Source: Vanessa cardui
Taxonomy: Eukaryota; Arthropoda; Insecta; Lepidoptera; Nymphalidae
DNA length: 64,000 nt
Assembly: GCF_905220365.1 (NCBI RefSeq)
Contig: NC_061141.1
Span: 3,045,501-3,109,500 of the forward strand
Reading direction: 5' to 3'
In this document: positions 44,637 through 55,279 of the stretch, piece after piece
How positions within the stretch are numbered: position 1 is the first letter of the stretch
How the letters are laid out: each line of letters opens with the position of its first letter
Position numbers and translations under genes: made by a program
Notes under the pieces: generated by a model
What the model was told of the DNA's origin: nothing
What the model saw: only the letters and a program-made list of their open reading frames with translations
The model's database searches: none

Positions 44637-45264
44637 CATATTCCATCAAATTCCGTACAGCCTTTTGTTCGTATAAAAAAAATCTATATAGGTACTTACA
44701 TTACCACTATACTTGTAATCTTTATATATATTTCTACGAATAAATATATTTTTCGATACGCACTGGAATACATTCACATTATGTACGTAATTCAAGCCTC
44801 TTTGCTATACATATTTACTAACCGACAAAACTCAGTAGTTACTTAAATTACATGCAATTATTGCAAACAATTAAATTTAAATCTGTATAGAGCACGTGAA
44901 TAAATAAACTTTACCCGTTCTTTATTATTAATTTACATAACATTAATGAGAATATTTACTATGATATATAGTTATCGAGAAACCTTCTCCTTAAAGGGAG
45001 ATATAGATATGTATAAATATATCATATTAAATCAGCAGTGGGTAATTGACAAGCTGTTAATGTATGTCTGTATGAATCGAGGATAAAAATATTGTTCAAT
45101 CAAAATTATAATTATTCTGTAACACATAAAATATATAAACACTTTTATAAGGTAACCCAGAGCTTCGTCCACTTTGAATTCTATTTAATTTTTTTCCCAA
45201 AACTACTCCCTCAAGGGGTGAAAAATGTAGCCATAGGTCAGATTTCTTTTATACCACTGGGGTA
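44637..45264. other. Intergenic sequence with a SINE tail remnant
   Basis: 'aaaccttctccttaaaggga' and 'atcagcagtgggtaattgac' near 44980-45055 are a decayed family-1 SINE tail. No gene was seen. Confidence 0.45.
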
Positions 45265-45484
45265 GATTACGCTGTAAGAAATATTAATTAATTATTAATA
45301 TTACATCGTCAATGCGCCACCAACCTTGGGAACTAAGATGCTATGTCCCTTGTGCCTGTAGTTACACTGGCTCGCTAACCCTTCAAACCGGAACACAACA
45401 ATACTGCCTACTGTTGTTTAGCGGTAGAATATCTGATCGGTGGGTGGTATCTACCCTGACGGGCTTGCACAAAGCCCTACCACC
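45265..45484 (+). repeat. SINE-like repeat (family 2), 5'-truncated
   Basis: It keeps 'caccaaccttgggaactaag', 'tcaaaccggaacacaacaat' and 'ggtggtatctaccctgacgg' up to 'cacaaagccctaccacc'. It lies ~150 bases past the GDPGP1 stop. Confidence 0.7.
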
Positions 45485-45639
45485 AAGTAAATATATAGTA
45501 ATACAATAAAAAAGTATTTTCAAAAACATCATCACAATAAAACGAAATTATTCTTAAAATCCATTTATTTATTTTGTGTAATACTTCCATACATTATTTA
45601 ATACTTATTCTAAATAAATAGAAAGAGATAGATTTTAAA

Positions 45640-48600
45640 TCAATACAACAGTTTCATTTCTTCACACAATTCATCAAAATTATCTATCTTCCATTTTCTC
45701 AATTCGTTTATTAAATTTTCTTCTTGAAGATTTTCATATTCCTCAGAATCTAAAAACAGACTTCAAATCAGAACGTCACTTAACATTGGATAATAAATAA
45801 ATACTAGTATTTTAATCGTGAAGACACTGGATGTAGTTAACAGTTTGTTAATTATATCAAATCGATCCATTGATTTCTTGGTCTTTCGTGCACAAACAGA
45901 CAAAATTGACATCTGCGCTACTAACTAACTGAAAACGTGCAGTCGACAGAACAGAATTGACTCCCTTAGGGGAATTATGACGATGATGGTGATTAATGGA
46001 GTTTCACCACGGCAGTTATCAAAACACAAGTTTGTTTCCAACATAGATAATTCCAGTATTTTGATAGCCTAAACGGACGAAAATCTGACAAGGGCGTTAT
46101 AAGATCAGGCAGAAGAGTTACTTAAAGACTTTATGTACTAATTAATTGAACTGAGATGTCCCATTAGTTATAACACATGCACTGTCTATTCAAGTAATAT
46201 CTAAATTCGAAGGGACAGCAATCCGACCTGGAAGAGTTTCAGCCTTTCATAAAGGAATGTTAACTCTTAGGTTATAGAGAACTTCTTAACTAATATTATG
46301 ACTTCATGACAAGTGCTGTAAATAGCTTTTTCTGAGCCCTGGGCGAGCTTCTATAACTGCGCCCTATTTAAGCAGACCCTTTGCCCATTTTACTGTCTCA
46401 CTCACTAAAACTTAACATTAACGATAAACATCAAAAATGAGACCGATGTATGTTTTCAATGATACTAGCATGTAAGCACGTTTGTATTGGAATCGAGTAC
46501 TAGGGGCTCAGCGGAATCTTAACAAGAGCAAAACGAAAAAACAATAGTCCTGCCCAGTCTGTTTATTTTTGCGCCCCCGAGAGTCTACGCCCTGTGCCTG
46601 GGCACCGGTGGCACATGACCCCAAGTTTAGTGTTTTTCCTAATTAAATAATACTTACCATAGATAGGAAACCATCCACTCAATTCGCAAACAGCGACATT
46701 GAACGCTACCAGCTGTTTAGCTCCCATGCTACTCTTTCGTGGCCACACAAGCACTCTGACCACTTCACCACTTGCCTCAATGGCACCCCCCCTTGTCATC
46801 ATGACATTATGCGCAATTGATTTTTTTAGCAAGTAATCCAACAGTATGAAAATTTCATCTACTTTTTCCGAACCCTGAATAACTTCGAAGCAAAATGCTG
46901 GTACTGGGTAACTATCGTCAAACTTGAAAAGCGGTCCTTTTATTTTTTTACAATACTGAAAATAATGCATAGACAATATTGAGATGTTTATCTATTGTTT
47001 TATAGTATGGACCATCTTATAATAGGCTATTTGACAATGCGAAAAATAAATTGTGAATTATTGTAATCAGTGTATGTATGAGTTTAAAAATGGTTATTTA
47101 CTAAAGAAAGTTGAAAATAATACTTAATTTATTCAAAAATCCATAAATAAAAATGCCAGCCGGGCTTATGATGAAGTCATTTTCTTGTAAACTTTGCTTT
47201 TCTACGATATGTACCACAGATTAAAATACAGCAAAGTGACGTCACCGCCCCCATTGCAGCGCCATATTGTCCAAATAGCGTTTTTGCGCGCTATTTAAAT
47301 ATGGAATTTTTAAAATGATATTCTTCGGCAAATATGTACCTACTAGAAATAAAAAAACACAACTTTTACTGGGTTCCTTAGCCTCTACTAAATAATATAA
47401 AATGGATTTTAAAAACCAGTCAAATAGCCTATTGTAAAAGGGTAACTTGAAATAATTGAATCCGAATTTCCAATAACCTTTAAATTAAATTAAATAGTTT
47501 CAAATATACCAAGAAAACTCCAAGTTTACATTGCATAATCATTGTTCATATCAGGTTATAACAGAAGCATGTTTGTTTAATATGATACTTTTTTCCACTT
47601 AGTGCCACAAGTATACCCCTCTGATCAAGCTGGGCCATCGGTAGTTAAAAGATTGGACAAAATAGCAAAGTTTCCTGTACATCAGTCTGTATATTTACCG
47701 CATTTTCCACATAAAGACTCTGTTCCTCAATAAACAAATGGTAGTGTAAATGATTCACTGACGCGAAAGCACACAAGCTATTGAATCCGATTCTTAGAGT
47801 TCTGCAATAAAAATATACATGTATGAATACTATAGAAAATTTCCTTCCATTTCCTTGCAAAGTCTAATATATTACAAGTAACAGTCCAGCGGTCTTATAG
47901 ATCCACTCAATAACAAGCTACGGTTATCATAGGAACACACAAAAGAAATTTTGGTCAAAAGCATCTATCACTACCATCGACCATTATTAAGCATCACAAA
48001 CTAAATAATTTATTTATCTACAATGCAAGTGTTGCACTATAAATGAACCAAATCGAATTTATTATGTCTGTGTGCGTGGCAGCTACACGTGACTGTCGCC
48101 AAACTTACAACTTTATTAGTGTGCGTGTACTTAGTGCCAAGTGTTGGCTACTATTATTGTTCGATGCATTCTCATCTTTGACAGTCTATGTAAACATATA
48201 AACAATCAAAGAGTATGATTTTTATTTATTTTATTGCCCAATAAATAAATAAACCCTCACTCCATTTTAATTTCATTAATTCAACAAAATTTAACTAAAG
48301 GTAGATAATATGATAAGGGTAATTATAATAAATTTTAGTAGGTAGAAAGTCTCATGCAATTTCATCAAAGGTCTTCGTTTTCTTTCTCTAAAGAAAAAAA
48401 CTTAGAAAAAAATCTTTTCTATATTTAAAATAAAAATGTTCATTAAATGAAGCTTACTTGCCTACTCACCGATCCTGAGTTAATAGCATTAAATCTATGG
48501 CCAATTTCAAACTTTCCTTAGTGATTACTTGTGGCAGACATTTGTTTATAGACGTGCATAGTAGAGAATGATATTTAGATATTGGACTGATATTAACAAG

Positions 48601-49881
48601 TACAGCATGGTTGTCTCCTAGAATAAATTAAAATAAACTCGATATAATACCATTGTCCATGAAATTTTATAATCAGATTAGCTGTGCCTTTGACTTTATG
48701 CAGTTCAGAATAGTATTTGGACATTACAGGGGATATTATTATTATTTTATAAATAATTCAAAAAATATAAATAGCCTAAGTTACTCCTTATTACATCATC
48801 TATCTGCCAGTGAAATTCCCATCAAAATACAAACAGATGGGCAGACAAAAAGCAGCAGCAGTTATATTAATATTACAAACAGACACTCCAATTTTATTAC
48901 ATGTAGGGATAGTGTTTATTAGTAATTTCCATTTGTGATTCATCAGAATATCACATTCCCTTTGTTCCTTATTTTCTTTATTTCAACCTCTATCATTATA
49001 TTAATTTAATTACTAACAATACAATTAATAGAACATTACAATTACCTTCATCATTTTCTTTAAATGTGAATATAATTTCTTCTTTAGAAACTTTTGTAAA
49101 ATTAAACCTCTTTTCATCAAATGGTTGACATATATCATTTATTTGTTCTGGATGCCTTCTGTTGCTTTGTCGATTTGGGTTCAACTACAATAGATAATTT
49201 ACAAAAACTTAAACCAAGTTCAAAACTAGAAACAGCTTGTGAATAAAAAATAAACAAATCTATGAAACTACTACATCAATTTTAATGAAACTTACACTAT
49301 TCCCTAAGTTGAAGTAACAGTGTAAGTTTCATGAGATGATAATTTTTAATCTAAGTTTGCCTAAACTTTGATTGAAAGATTGAAAAATGATCATCTCAAT
49401 ATGATTTTTTACAAATGAGAAATTCATGGCCACTGTAATAAAAACATATAGTAACGAAATTAAGCACAAGTGCTTGGAAGCCTAAATGGATCATTATACT
49501 CGAATATAATTAAATTCTAACAATGTTACATACTCATACATACATAAATGTTATAATGTGATAACCTCATTTTTTAAATTGATTAAAAATAAAATTTATA
49601 TATTTGTATTTCGTCACGATTATTTTGTAAAATTATAGAATGCAAATCCTATAATTATAATTTTTTTTTCTATTTGATGTGTTATGTATTATTCACAGTA
49701 TAATACCCACCTGTAATAAATACTTTTCATTCAACAACCTCTCTTGTAGGTTCAATATTTTGTATCTAAATACATTCGCTTTTGAATGAATATCATTCCA
49801 TTTTGATTTAAGGAGTGGTAAGAATTTGGAAATCTTCTCTTCGATTATTTGTTTTGATTCAGAGTCATAAATTTGAATCAT
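45640..49881 (-). CDS. GDPGP1: GDP-D-glucose phosphorylase (GDPGP1)
   Basis: Six exons on the minus strand: 49711-49881, 49046-49184, 48470-48617, 47699-47801, 46658-46955 and 45640-45749. All borders are GT/AG and all phases fit (969 nt, 322 aa). Recognisable in order are YLLQLNPNRQSNRR, KRFNFTKVSKEE (about residues 84-95), GFNSLCAFASVNHLHYH with the HxHxH active-site motif (His ~170/172/174), IAHNVMMTRGG, and RVLVWPRKSSMGAKQLVAFN. These are hallmarks of GDPGP1, a GalT-branch HIT-superfamily enzyme. It phosphorolyses GDP-glucose to GDP and glucose-1-phosphate, probably to clear mis-made sugar nucleotide; this role is known from nematode and mammal. The protein is somewhat shorter than the ~385-residue vertebrate form. 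Intron 5 of the transcript holds a MITE A. A Gypsy element lies 154 bases upstream of the ATG. Confidence 0.93.
47022..47432 (-). mobile_element. TIR element (MITE family A), copy 3, in a GDPGP1 intron
   Basis: Inverted relative to the copies at 745 and 24476. Bounded by ATAGGCTATTTGAC and GTCAAATAGCCTAT. 'cattgcagcgccatattgtc' is shared with copy 1. It lies in the intron between the third-last and second-last... exon pair 47699-47801 and 46658-46955, leaving both exons untouched. Confidence 0.82.
48776..48910 (-). repeat. Dispersed repeat (family D), copy 3, in a GDPGP1 intron
   Basis: 'cctaagttactccttattac', 'atctgccagtgaaattccca' and 'ttacaaacagacactccaat' are the reverse complement of the motifs at 38155. 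The 89-codon frame across it is a shadow. Confidence 0.65.
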
Positions 49882-50031
49882 TTTGTTGATAATACTTATG
49901 ACGATAGTATTTGATGAAGATTAATAGTAAATATTTTCCATTCTAATTACGTAAACACTTGTTATTATCTATATTGACAATTGACGTATATGTATTGTAA
50001 ATAAATTAATTATTTACAAATTTATTTGGTT
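49882..50031 (-). promoter_or_regulatory. GDPGP1 proximal 5' region, cut off by a retrotransposon
   Basis: Only ~150 bases separate the GDPGP1 start codon from the Gypsy target duplication. They must hold the 5' UTR and whatever core promoter remains, unless transcription starts in the element. No TATA box or initiator could be assigned. The sequence that used to lie upstream now begins at 55628. Confidence 0.4.
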
Positions 50032-50035
50032 TATT
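50032..50035. other. Left target-site duplication (TATT)
   Basis: TATT directly precedes the TG of the 5' LTR and is repeated after the CA of the 3' LTR (55624-55627). Four bases is the usual Gypsy target duplication. Confidence 0.8.
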
Positions 50036-50379
50036 TGACGGCGTTTCCGTCCTATATCAGGTTGACAAGCTGTCAACCTAGCGAAGCGTCATTGTTGATG
50101 GAAGGCGAGCAGCCATCTTGAACGAGACGGCGCCCGTTTACCACACTTATGACGAATCGCTGTGATTGCCGCCATATTGCCGTTTTGTTTAAACTATTTT
50201 AGTTGATTTTTGTGTGAAAGTGCTGTGTATTCGAACTATTCCTGTGACTACAGTGATTATTAAATTGTAATTAACATTTTGGACTGGATCGTTTATTTTA
50301 CCACGCCCATCTACCCGCTCTAAATAAAATGAGTTCTGGTGACGGCCCTTCTTCTGGTGAAAGCCCTCCTGGCCTTTCA
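50036..50379 (+). repeat. 5' LTR of the Gypsy element (344 bp)
   Basis: TG...CA direct repeat of 55280-55623; I saw no difference between them. It contains the sub-palindrome 'ggttgacaagctgtcaacct'. The gag start codon (50329) lies inside it, so the first 17 codons are LTR sequence. Confidence 0.9.
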
Positions 50380-52446
50380 TCAGAAGTGGGATTCGATGGT
50401 GCCCAAGTTGAGAGTCAACGGACAAAATCGGATGCCGAAAAGTTACTAAGCACTATGGAGGCGTTGTTATCTCGGGTTCTCGCAAGTCAGCAAACACCAA
50501 CTGCTAACACTACTCATTCTACGCAATTGCTACCTTTTAACCCAGACGACGAAGAATCTGACGTTGAGGCTTGGTGCAATATAACCGAAGCTATCGTTCT
50601 TAAGAAAAATTTAAACGGAATAGACTTGCTCATGGCCCTTACCAGCGCCTTGAAAGGACGAGCTGCAGCCTGCATTACTAAAGTGAATATAAACGAAATG
50701 ACCTGGACTGTGGTCAAGCAATGTCTACTGGCGAAATTTTCAAAACCAAAGTTGCCGCAGGATTACTTCGACGACATATTACGATTTCAAATCGCTGCCA
50801 AAGAAACAGCTTCCGAATCTGCACTACGTCTGTGGAGCTTGATTGAACGGATTCCGAAGTGCACGATGCCTGAAGAAGTAGTTACTGGATTTGTGATATC
50901 AGTACTGTGTAAAAAGGATGGACTTATACGTCGCGAATTAAATGCTCACAATATTACGACTCGCACTCAACTATTTCGAGTACTCGGAGGTGTGTCCTTA
51001 AAACGTCAATCGGATGGTGGTGGAGATACCAGTGAGCCTGAGACCAAGCGTTTCCGGTCAGTTGATAGATTCTCAGGCAGATGCAGCTTCTGTGGAATAA
51101 GAGGACATCGCTTCGCAGACTGTCGAAAACGTCGTGACAACTTCGGATCTGCATCTCAAGAGGTACCGAGCTCGTCACAAACATTGGAGAAAACAACTTC
51201 CGTGTCTTGCTACACTTGTGGAAAAAGAGGACACGTGACAACTAACTGTCCTGACAAGAAGAATGGAAGCAAGGCTGCGGTCAAGGAGGTCCAACATTGT
51301 GAGCACCGTCCGTCCAGGGGGATTTTGAAAACATCTTCCGGTGAGTCTGTCCCTTTTTTATTTGATAGTGGATCATCTTGTTCGCTTTTAAAAGAAAGCT
51401 ATTGCGATAAACTTTTGGGTACTGCGCGTAAAGACATTGTTTATCTTAGTGGTATCGGTGGCAATGATCTGCTATGTACTACACAAATTCTAAGTGAGGT
51501 TGAAATCGGTGATCGCCTTATTAGTTTGCTCTTTCACGTAGTACCGGATTGCAACATATCAGATCCTATTATAATTGGCAGAGATATTTTTGATTTAGGG
51601 TTATGTGTTAAAATTGACAATGATAATCTTGTTATATATGCCACAGAACAATCAAATTTTTGTAATAAATCGGATCCTTTAGATTTATATCAAATTGATA
51701 CAGATTTACAAGGGTGTGATAAGGATATGTTGATTTCAATTTTAAGAAAATATTCTGATAGTTTTATCGAAGGTACACCGACTAAACGAGTTAAGACAGG
51801 TGTATTTGAGATAATTTTGGTAGACCCTCAAAAAGTAGTGTATAGACGTCCTAACAAACGCGCACCTATAGAGAAACAAATAATTAAGGAACAAGTCCAA
51901 AAATTGTTAGATGCTGGAGTTATCCAAGAGAGTTCCTCTCCTTTTGCAAGCCCGATTGTCCTCGTTAAAAAGAAGGACAATTCGTATAGGCTTTGTGTAG
52001 ATTATAGGGAGTTAAACTCTAATACTGTACCGGAACGTTACCCTTTGCCCCGCATTGACGAACAAATCGACCAGCTTGGTGGAGCCAACTTCTTTTCTTC
52101 TTTGGACATGGCTGCTGGTTTTCACCAGATCCCTGTCCATCCCAACTCAATTCAGAAAACAGCCTTTGTCACAAATGAGGGCCAGTACGAATACCTCGCC
52201 ATGCCATTTGGGTTGCGGAACGCGCCTTCAGTGTTTCAGAGATGTATCACAAAGGCATTCAGCCATCTTAAAGAAAAACCTTTGATATACATGGATGACG
52301 TGTTGGCCTATTCAGTGGACATTTCTGAAGGTTTGCAGCGCCTTGATGAACTATTGGCTGCACTATCAGAAGCTGGATTTTCAATTAACCTAAAGAAGTG
52401 TAAGTTTATGAAACAAAAGATAGACTACTTAGGATATTCTATTTAG
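50329..52446 (+). CDS. Gypsy polyprotein, N-terminal part: Gag, protease, reverse transcriptase
   Basis: 705 codons from the ATG inside the LTR to a TAG. Residues 1-~240 are the Gag region. Two CX2CX4HX4C zinc knuckles follow (CSFCGIRGHRFADC, ~251-264, and CYTCGKRGHVTTNC, ~292-305). An aspartic protease has LFDSGSS at ~345-351. The RT has LCVDYREL, SSLDMAAGF, MPFGLRNAPS and the catalytic YMDD at ~653-656. The frame ends just after the conserved LGYSI at the RT/RNase H border. Gag and pol share one frame, with no frameshift between them. The TAG separates RT from its RNase H and the integrase. It is either an inactivating point change or a readthrough stop. Confidence 0.93.
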   Translation: MSSGDGPSSGESPPGLSSEVGFDGAQVESQRTKSDAEKLLSTMEALLSRVLASQQTPTANTTHSTQLLPFNPDDEESDVEAWCNITEAIVLKKNLNGIDLLMALTSALKGRAAACITKVNINEMTWTVVKQCLLAKFSKPKLPQDYFDDILRFQIAAKETASESALRLWSLIERIPKCTMPEEVVTGFVISVLCKKDGLIRRELNAHNITTRTQLFRVLGGVSLKRQSDGGGDTSEPETKRFRSVDRFSGRCSFCGIRGHRFADCRKRRDNFGSASQEVPSSSQTLEKTTSVSCYTCGKRGHVTTNCPDKKNGSKAAVKEVQHCEHRPSRGILKTSSGESVPFLFDSGSSCSLLKESYCDKLLGTARKDIVYLSGIGGNDLLCTTQILSEVEIGDRLISLLFHVVPDCNISDPIIIGRDIFDLGLCVKIDNDNLVIYATEQSNFCNKSDPLDLYQIDTDLQGCDKDMLISILRKYSDSFIEGTPTKRVKTGVFEIILVDPQKVVYRRPNKRAPIEKQIIKEQVQKLLDAGVIQESSSPFASPIVLVKKKDNSYRLCVDYRELNSNTVPERYPLPRIDEQIDQLGGANFFSSLDMAAGFHQIPVHPNSIQKTAFVTNEGQYEYLAMPFGLRNAPSVFQRCITKAFSHLKEKPLIYMDDVLAYSVDISEGLQRLDELLAALSEAGFSINLKKCKFMKQKIDYLGYSI
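50381..50397 (+). promoter_or_regulatory. Probable primer-binding site, tRNA-Leu-type
   Basis: TCAGAAGTGGGATTCGA begins 1 base after the LTR CA. It is complementary to the T-arm/acceptor 3' strand of insect tRNA-Leu as I recall it (...TCGAATCCCACTTCTGA, then CA and CCA). The match starts ~5 bases inside the tRNA 3' end, an offset I recall for some insect Gypsy lineages. It lies within the gag frame and encodes residues ~18-23. Confidence 0.65.
52444..52446 (+). other. In-frame TAG splitting the Gypsy polyprotein
   Basis: The reading frame is open and homologous on both sides of this codon in the same phase, with no insertion or deletion. It is the sole break in ~4.3 kb. Confidence 0.85.
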
Positions 52447-54612
52447 TCTGGTGAAGTTAGGCCCAACTCACGAAAAATCCAAGCGTTGATAGATGCCCCA
52501 GAGCCCAAGTCAGCTACAAATGTTCGACAATTCCTCGGATTGGCATCTTATTTCCGAAAATTCATCCCCAATTTTACTCATATAGTTGGTCCCCTCTACC
52601 CACTTACGAAACTCAAAGGACGTATTACCTGGACTCTAGAACATGAAAGGATACGTAAACAGTTAATAGACATTCTTACATCCGAACCCGTACTTACCAT
52701 ATTTGACCCAGACCTTCCTGTAGAGCTGCATACTGACGCTAGCTCCGATGGGTATGGAGCGATCCTCTTGCAAAAGAAAAACAACCTTCCCCACGTAGTA
52801 GAATATTTTAGCCGTCGGACGTCGGATGCGGAGTCGCGCTATCACTCTTACGAGCTAGAAACTTTAGCAGTAGTAAGAGCAATAGAGCACTTCCGACATT
52901 ACCTGTATGGCAGGAATTTTGTGGTTGTTACCGACTGCAATTCATTAAAAGCGTCAAAGTCTAAGATGGACTTAACTCCTCGCGTATATCGATGGTGGGC
53001 ATATTTGCAAGCCTACGATTTCGATATCGTGTATCGTGAAGGCAGTAGGATGGAACACGCTGACTTTCTGTCTCGAAACCCTTTACCGAATCCAGATTCT
53101 GACAATACCACAGAATCCGAAAAATCTCAAATTCAATCTGTTCATTTTATCGAACTCCACCACGGCTGGCTATCTGTTGAACAGAAACGAGATGCCGAAA
53201 TCCAAGACCTTATTTCGAAATACCATAACAATGGTTTTCCTGAGACTGTAGCCCAAACTTACGATGTTAGGGAAGGCATCCTTTACCGGAAAATTGTTCG
53301 GAATAAAGTAGTGTCCTGGCTGCCAGTAGTTCCACGATCTCTTATCTGGACCCTTATAAATCATGTTCATACTGAATTACAACATCTAGGTAAAGACAAA
53401 ACGCTTGACAAGCTTTATGAGAAATATTGGTTCCCGGACATGTCTAAATGTGTCCGAAAATACATAGACTCGTGCATCATTTGTAAGGCATCCAAGGGCC
53501 CATCCGGACCTCAAGCCGTTCAGCTTCACCCGATTCCAAAGGTACCTGTACCTTGGCATACGATTCATATTGACTTCACGGGAAAGCTGAGCGGAAAGAG
53601 TGATCGGAAGGAGTATTGTTCAGTAATCATAGACGCTTTCACAAAGTTCGTTTTACTAGAACATACCTTGTCTCTTGATGCGAAGAGTGCGATCAATGCA
53701 CTACAAAAAGCAGTTAATCTTTTTGGAGCACCAAAAAGAATTATTGCAGACCAAGGTCGTTGCTACATCAGTTCTGACTTTAAGTCATTCTGCAATGAGC
53801 ATAAAATAGAACTTCACTTTATAGCGACGGGTTCCAGTAGAGCAAATGGTCAAGTTGAGCGAGTAATGCGTACTCTCAAGAGCATCTTAACTATAGTAGA
53901 AAACGACCCTAACAAAACGTGGCGTGATGAACTAGGAAATATCCAACTAGCCCTAAATAGTACCAAGTCCGCTGTTACTAAATATTCACCATCAGAGCTT
54001 ATGTTCGGGATTAATTCCGATTCTTTAGGTATGGCCAAAATAAACTGTATCGATAACAATAATGCGGTTCGCTTGGATTTCGATTCGATTAGGGAGGATG
54101 CTTCGATAAATATTAAGAAAGCTGCTGAATCTGAAACTGTTAGATTTAACCACGGCCGCGCAAAAATTAAACCATTTTCTAAAGGTGATTACGTGTTCAT
54201 TAAAAACAACGAACGCAATAAAACTAAATTGGATAGGAAATTCAGAGGTCCTTTCGTAATTACAGAAGTTTTAAATAATGATCGTTACGAACTTAAAAGC
54301 ATAGCAGGTAGTTCCAATCGAGTTCTTAAATACTCTCACGAGAATTTGCGCGCAGTGCCCCAGGGACATATCGGATTACTAGAAATCGCGACTAGTCTTT
54401 TGAATGAGGATGAGGCCGAGACGGCGTCTAATAATGAAGGCAATATAGGCTTTAATAATGAGAACGAGTCATTAGACCGTCTAGACACCTTGACCGTATG
54501 CTCAGATACCGCTTCCGCGGACTCACGTACTATGTCAGCCAACTCTGACACAATGAGTGCTCATTCAGACCCCGAAACGTGGGACGTTATTCACGAAGTT
54601 GAAATACATTGA
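52447..54612 (+). CDS. Gypsy polyprotein, C-terminal part: RNase H and integrase
   Basis: It continues in the same frame as the upstream part; the first internal ATG is at 52486. The RT connection region (RQFLGLASYFRKFIPNF) comes first. RNase H follows with LHTDASSDGYGAIL, YELETLAVV and TDCNSLK. The integrase has an HHCC zinc module (H...H...C-IIC). Its catalytic core acidic residues are seen in IHIDFTGKL, IIADQGRCY and NGQVERVM. A GPY/F-like module (FRGPFVITEVLNNDRYEL) follows. The tail is Ser/Asp-rich with a short TMSA.SDTMSAHSD repeat. All catalytic residues are visible, so damage is limited to the TAG upstream. Confidence 0.92.
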   Translation, partial: SGEVRPNSRKIQALIDAPEPKSATNVRQFLGLASYFRKFIPNFTHIVGPLYPLTKLKGRITWTLEHERIRKQLIDILTSEPVLTIFDPDLPVELHTDASSDGYGAILLQKKNNLPHVVEYFSRRTSDAESRYHSYELETLAVVRAIEHFRHYLYGRNFVVVTDCNSLKASKSKMDLTPRVYRWWAYLQAYDFDIVYREGSRMEHADFLSRNPLPNPDSDNTTESEKSQIQSVHFIELHHGWLSVEQKRDAEIQDLISKYHNNGFPETVAQTYDVREGILYRKIVRNKVVSWLPVVPRSLIWTLINHVHTELQHLGKDKTLDKLYEKYWFPDMSKCVRKYIDSCIICKASKGPSGPQAVQLHPIPKVPVPWHTIHIDFTGKLSGKSDRKEYCSVIIDAFTKFVLLEHTLSLDAKSAINALQKAVNLFGAPKRIIADQGRCYISSDFKSFCNEHKIELHFIATGSSRANGQVERVMRTLKSILTIVENDPNKTWRDELGNIQLALNSTKSAVTKYSPSELMFGINSDSLGMAKINCIDNNNAVRLDFDSIREDASINIKKAAESETVRFNHGRAKIKPFSKGDYVFIKNNERNKTKLDRKFRGPFVITEVLNNDRYELKSIAGSSNRVLKYSHENLRAVPQGHIGLLEIATSLLNEDEAETASNNEGNIGFNNENESLDRLDTLTVCSDTASADSRTMSANSDTMSAHSDPETWDVIHEVEIH

Positions 54613-54765
54613 AACAAGACAATTCACCATCATAGGTAGGTATTTGTCTACTTACAATACTTACTGCCAGGTGTTGAATGTGTAATGTACGTCGTGAATA
54701 TTTTGAATGTTTTGAAATTTGTTTGATTAGATGATGCACTTCTTAGTCCCAGAGAGTAGACGAAA

Positions 54766-55065
54766 TTTGTCGTCCGAGCCTCACCCATGCAGAGGGTCAG
54801 CTTGTCATGTGATGAACCTAGCATCATCTGACGAAAATTGTCGTCCGAGTCGGGTCCGTTACGAGGGCTGACTCGTCCTGGATGATTGCTAGTTATAAGT
54901 GAGACGAAACGTGTCGTCCGGGCCAAATTCTGCCAAGGATTGGCTTGTCTGTCTATTCATAAAGACGAAAGGTGTCGTCCGGGTCATATCCTGCCAAGGA
55001 TTGGCTTGTCTGGCTATTCGTAATGACGAAAGATGTCGTCCAGGTCATATCTTGAATGGGATAGA
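54766..55065 (+). repeat. Tandem ~66-bp repeats 5' of the Gypsy 3' LTR
   Basis: Units with 'gacgaaaggtgtcgtccggg', 'tcctgccaaggattggcttg' and 'tctggctattcgtaatgacg' repeat near 54902, 54962 and 55024. More diverged 'gacgaaatttgtcgtccgag'-type units lie at about 54760 and 54830. Each has a gacgaa..gtcgtc stem-loop-like core. Confidence 0.8.
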
Positions 55066-55279
55066 CCTGTCAGGATGTTTAAATATGTGAAGTGTGGTGT
55101 CAGAGACAAATTTTAGATAGAACATTAAAATTTAGGTGCATATTTTTAAACGATTGGTCTATCTGTGGTACTGAGTAGTTGATAAATAGCATTAAGTCAG
55201 GATGAACGAGCAGATTACGCAGTTAACTTAATTTGTTTCAGATTAAACGCCCGTGGACGGTCGAATGTCAGTCTGGCCG

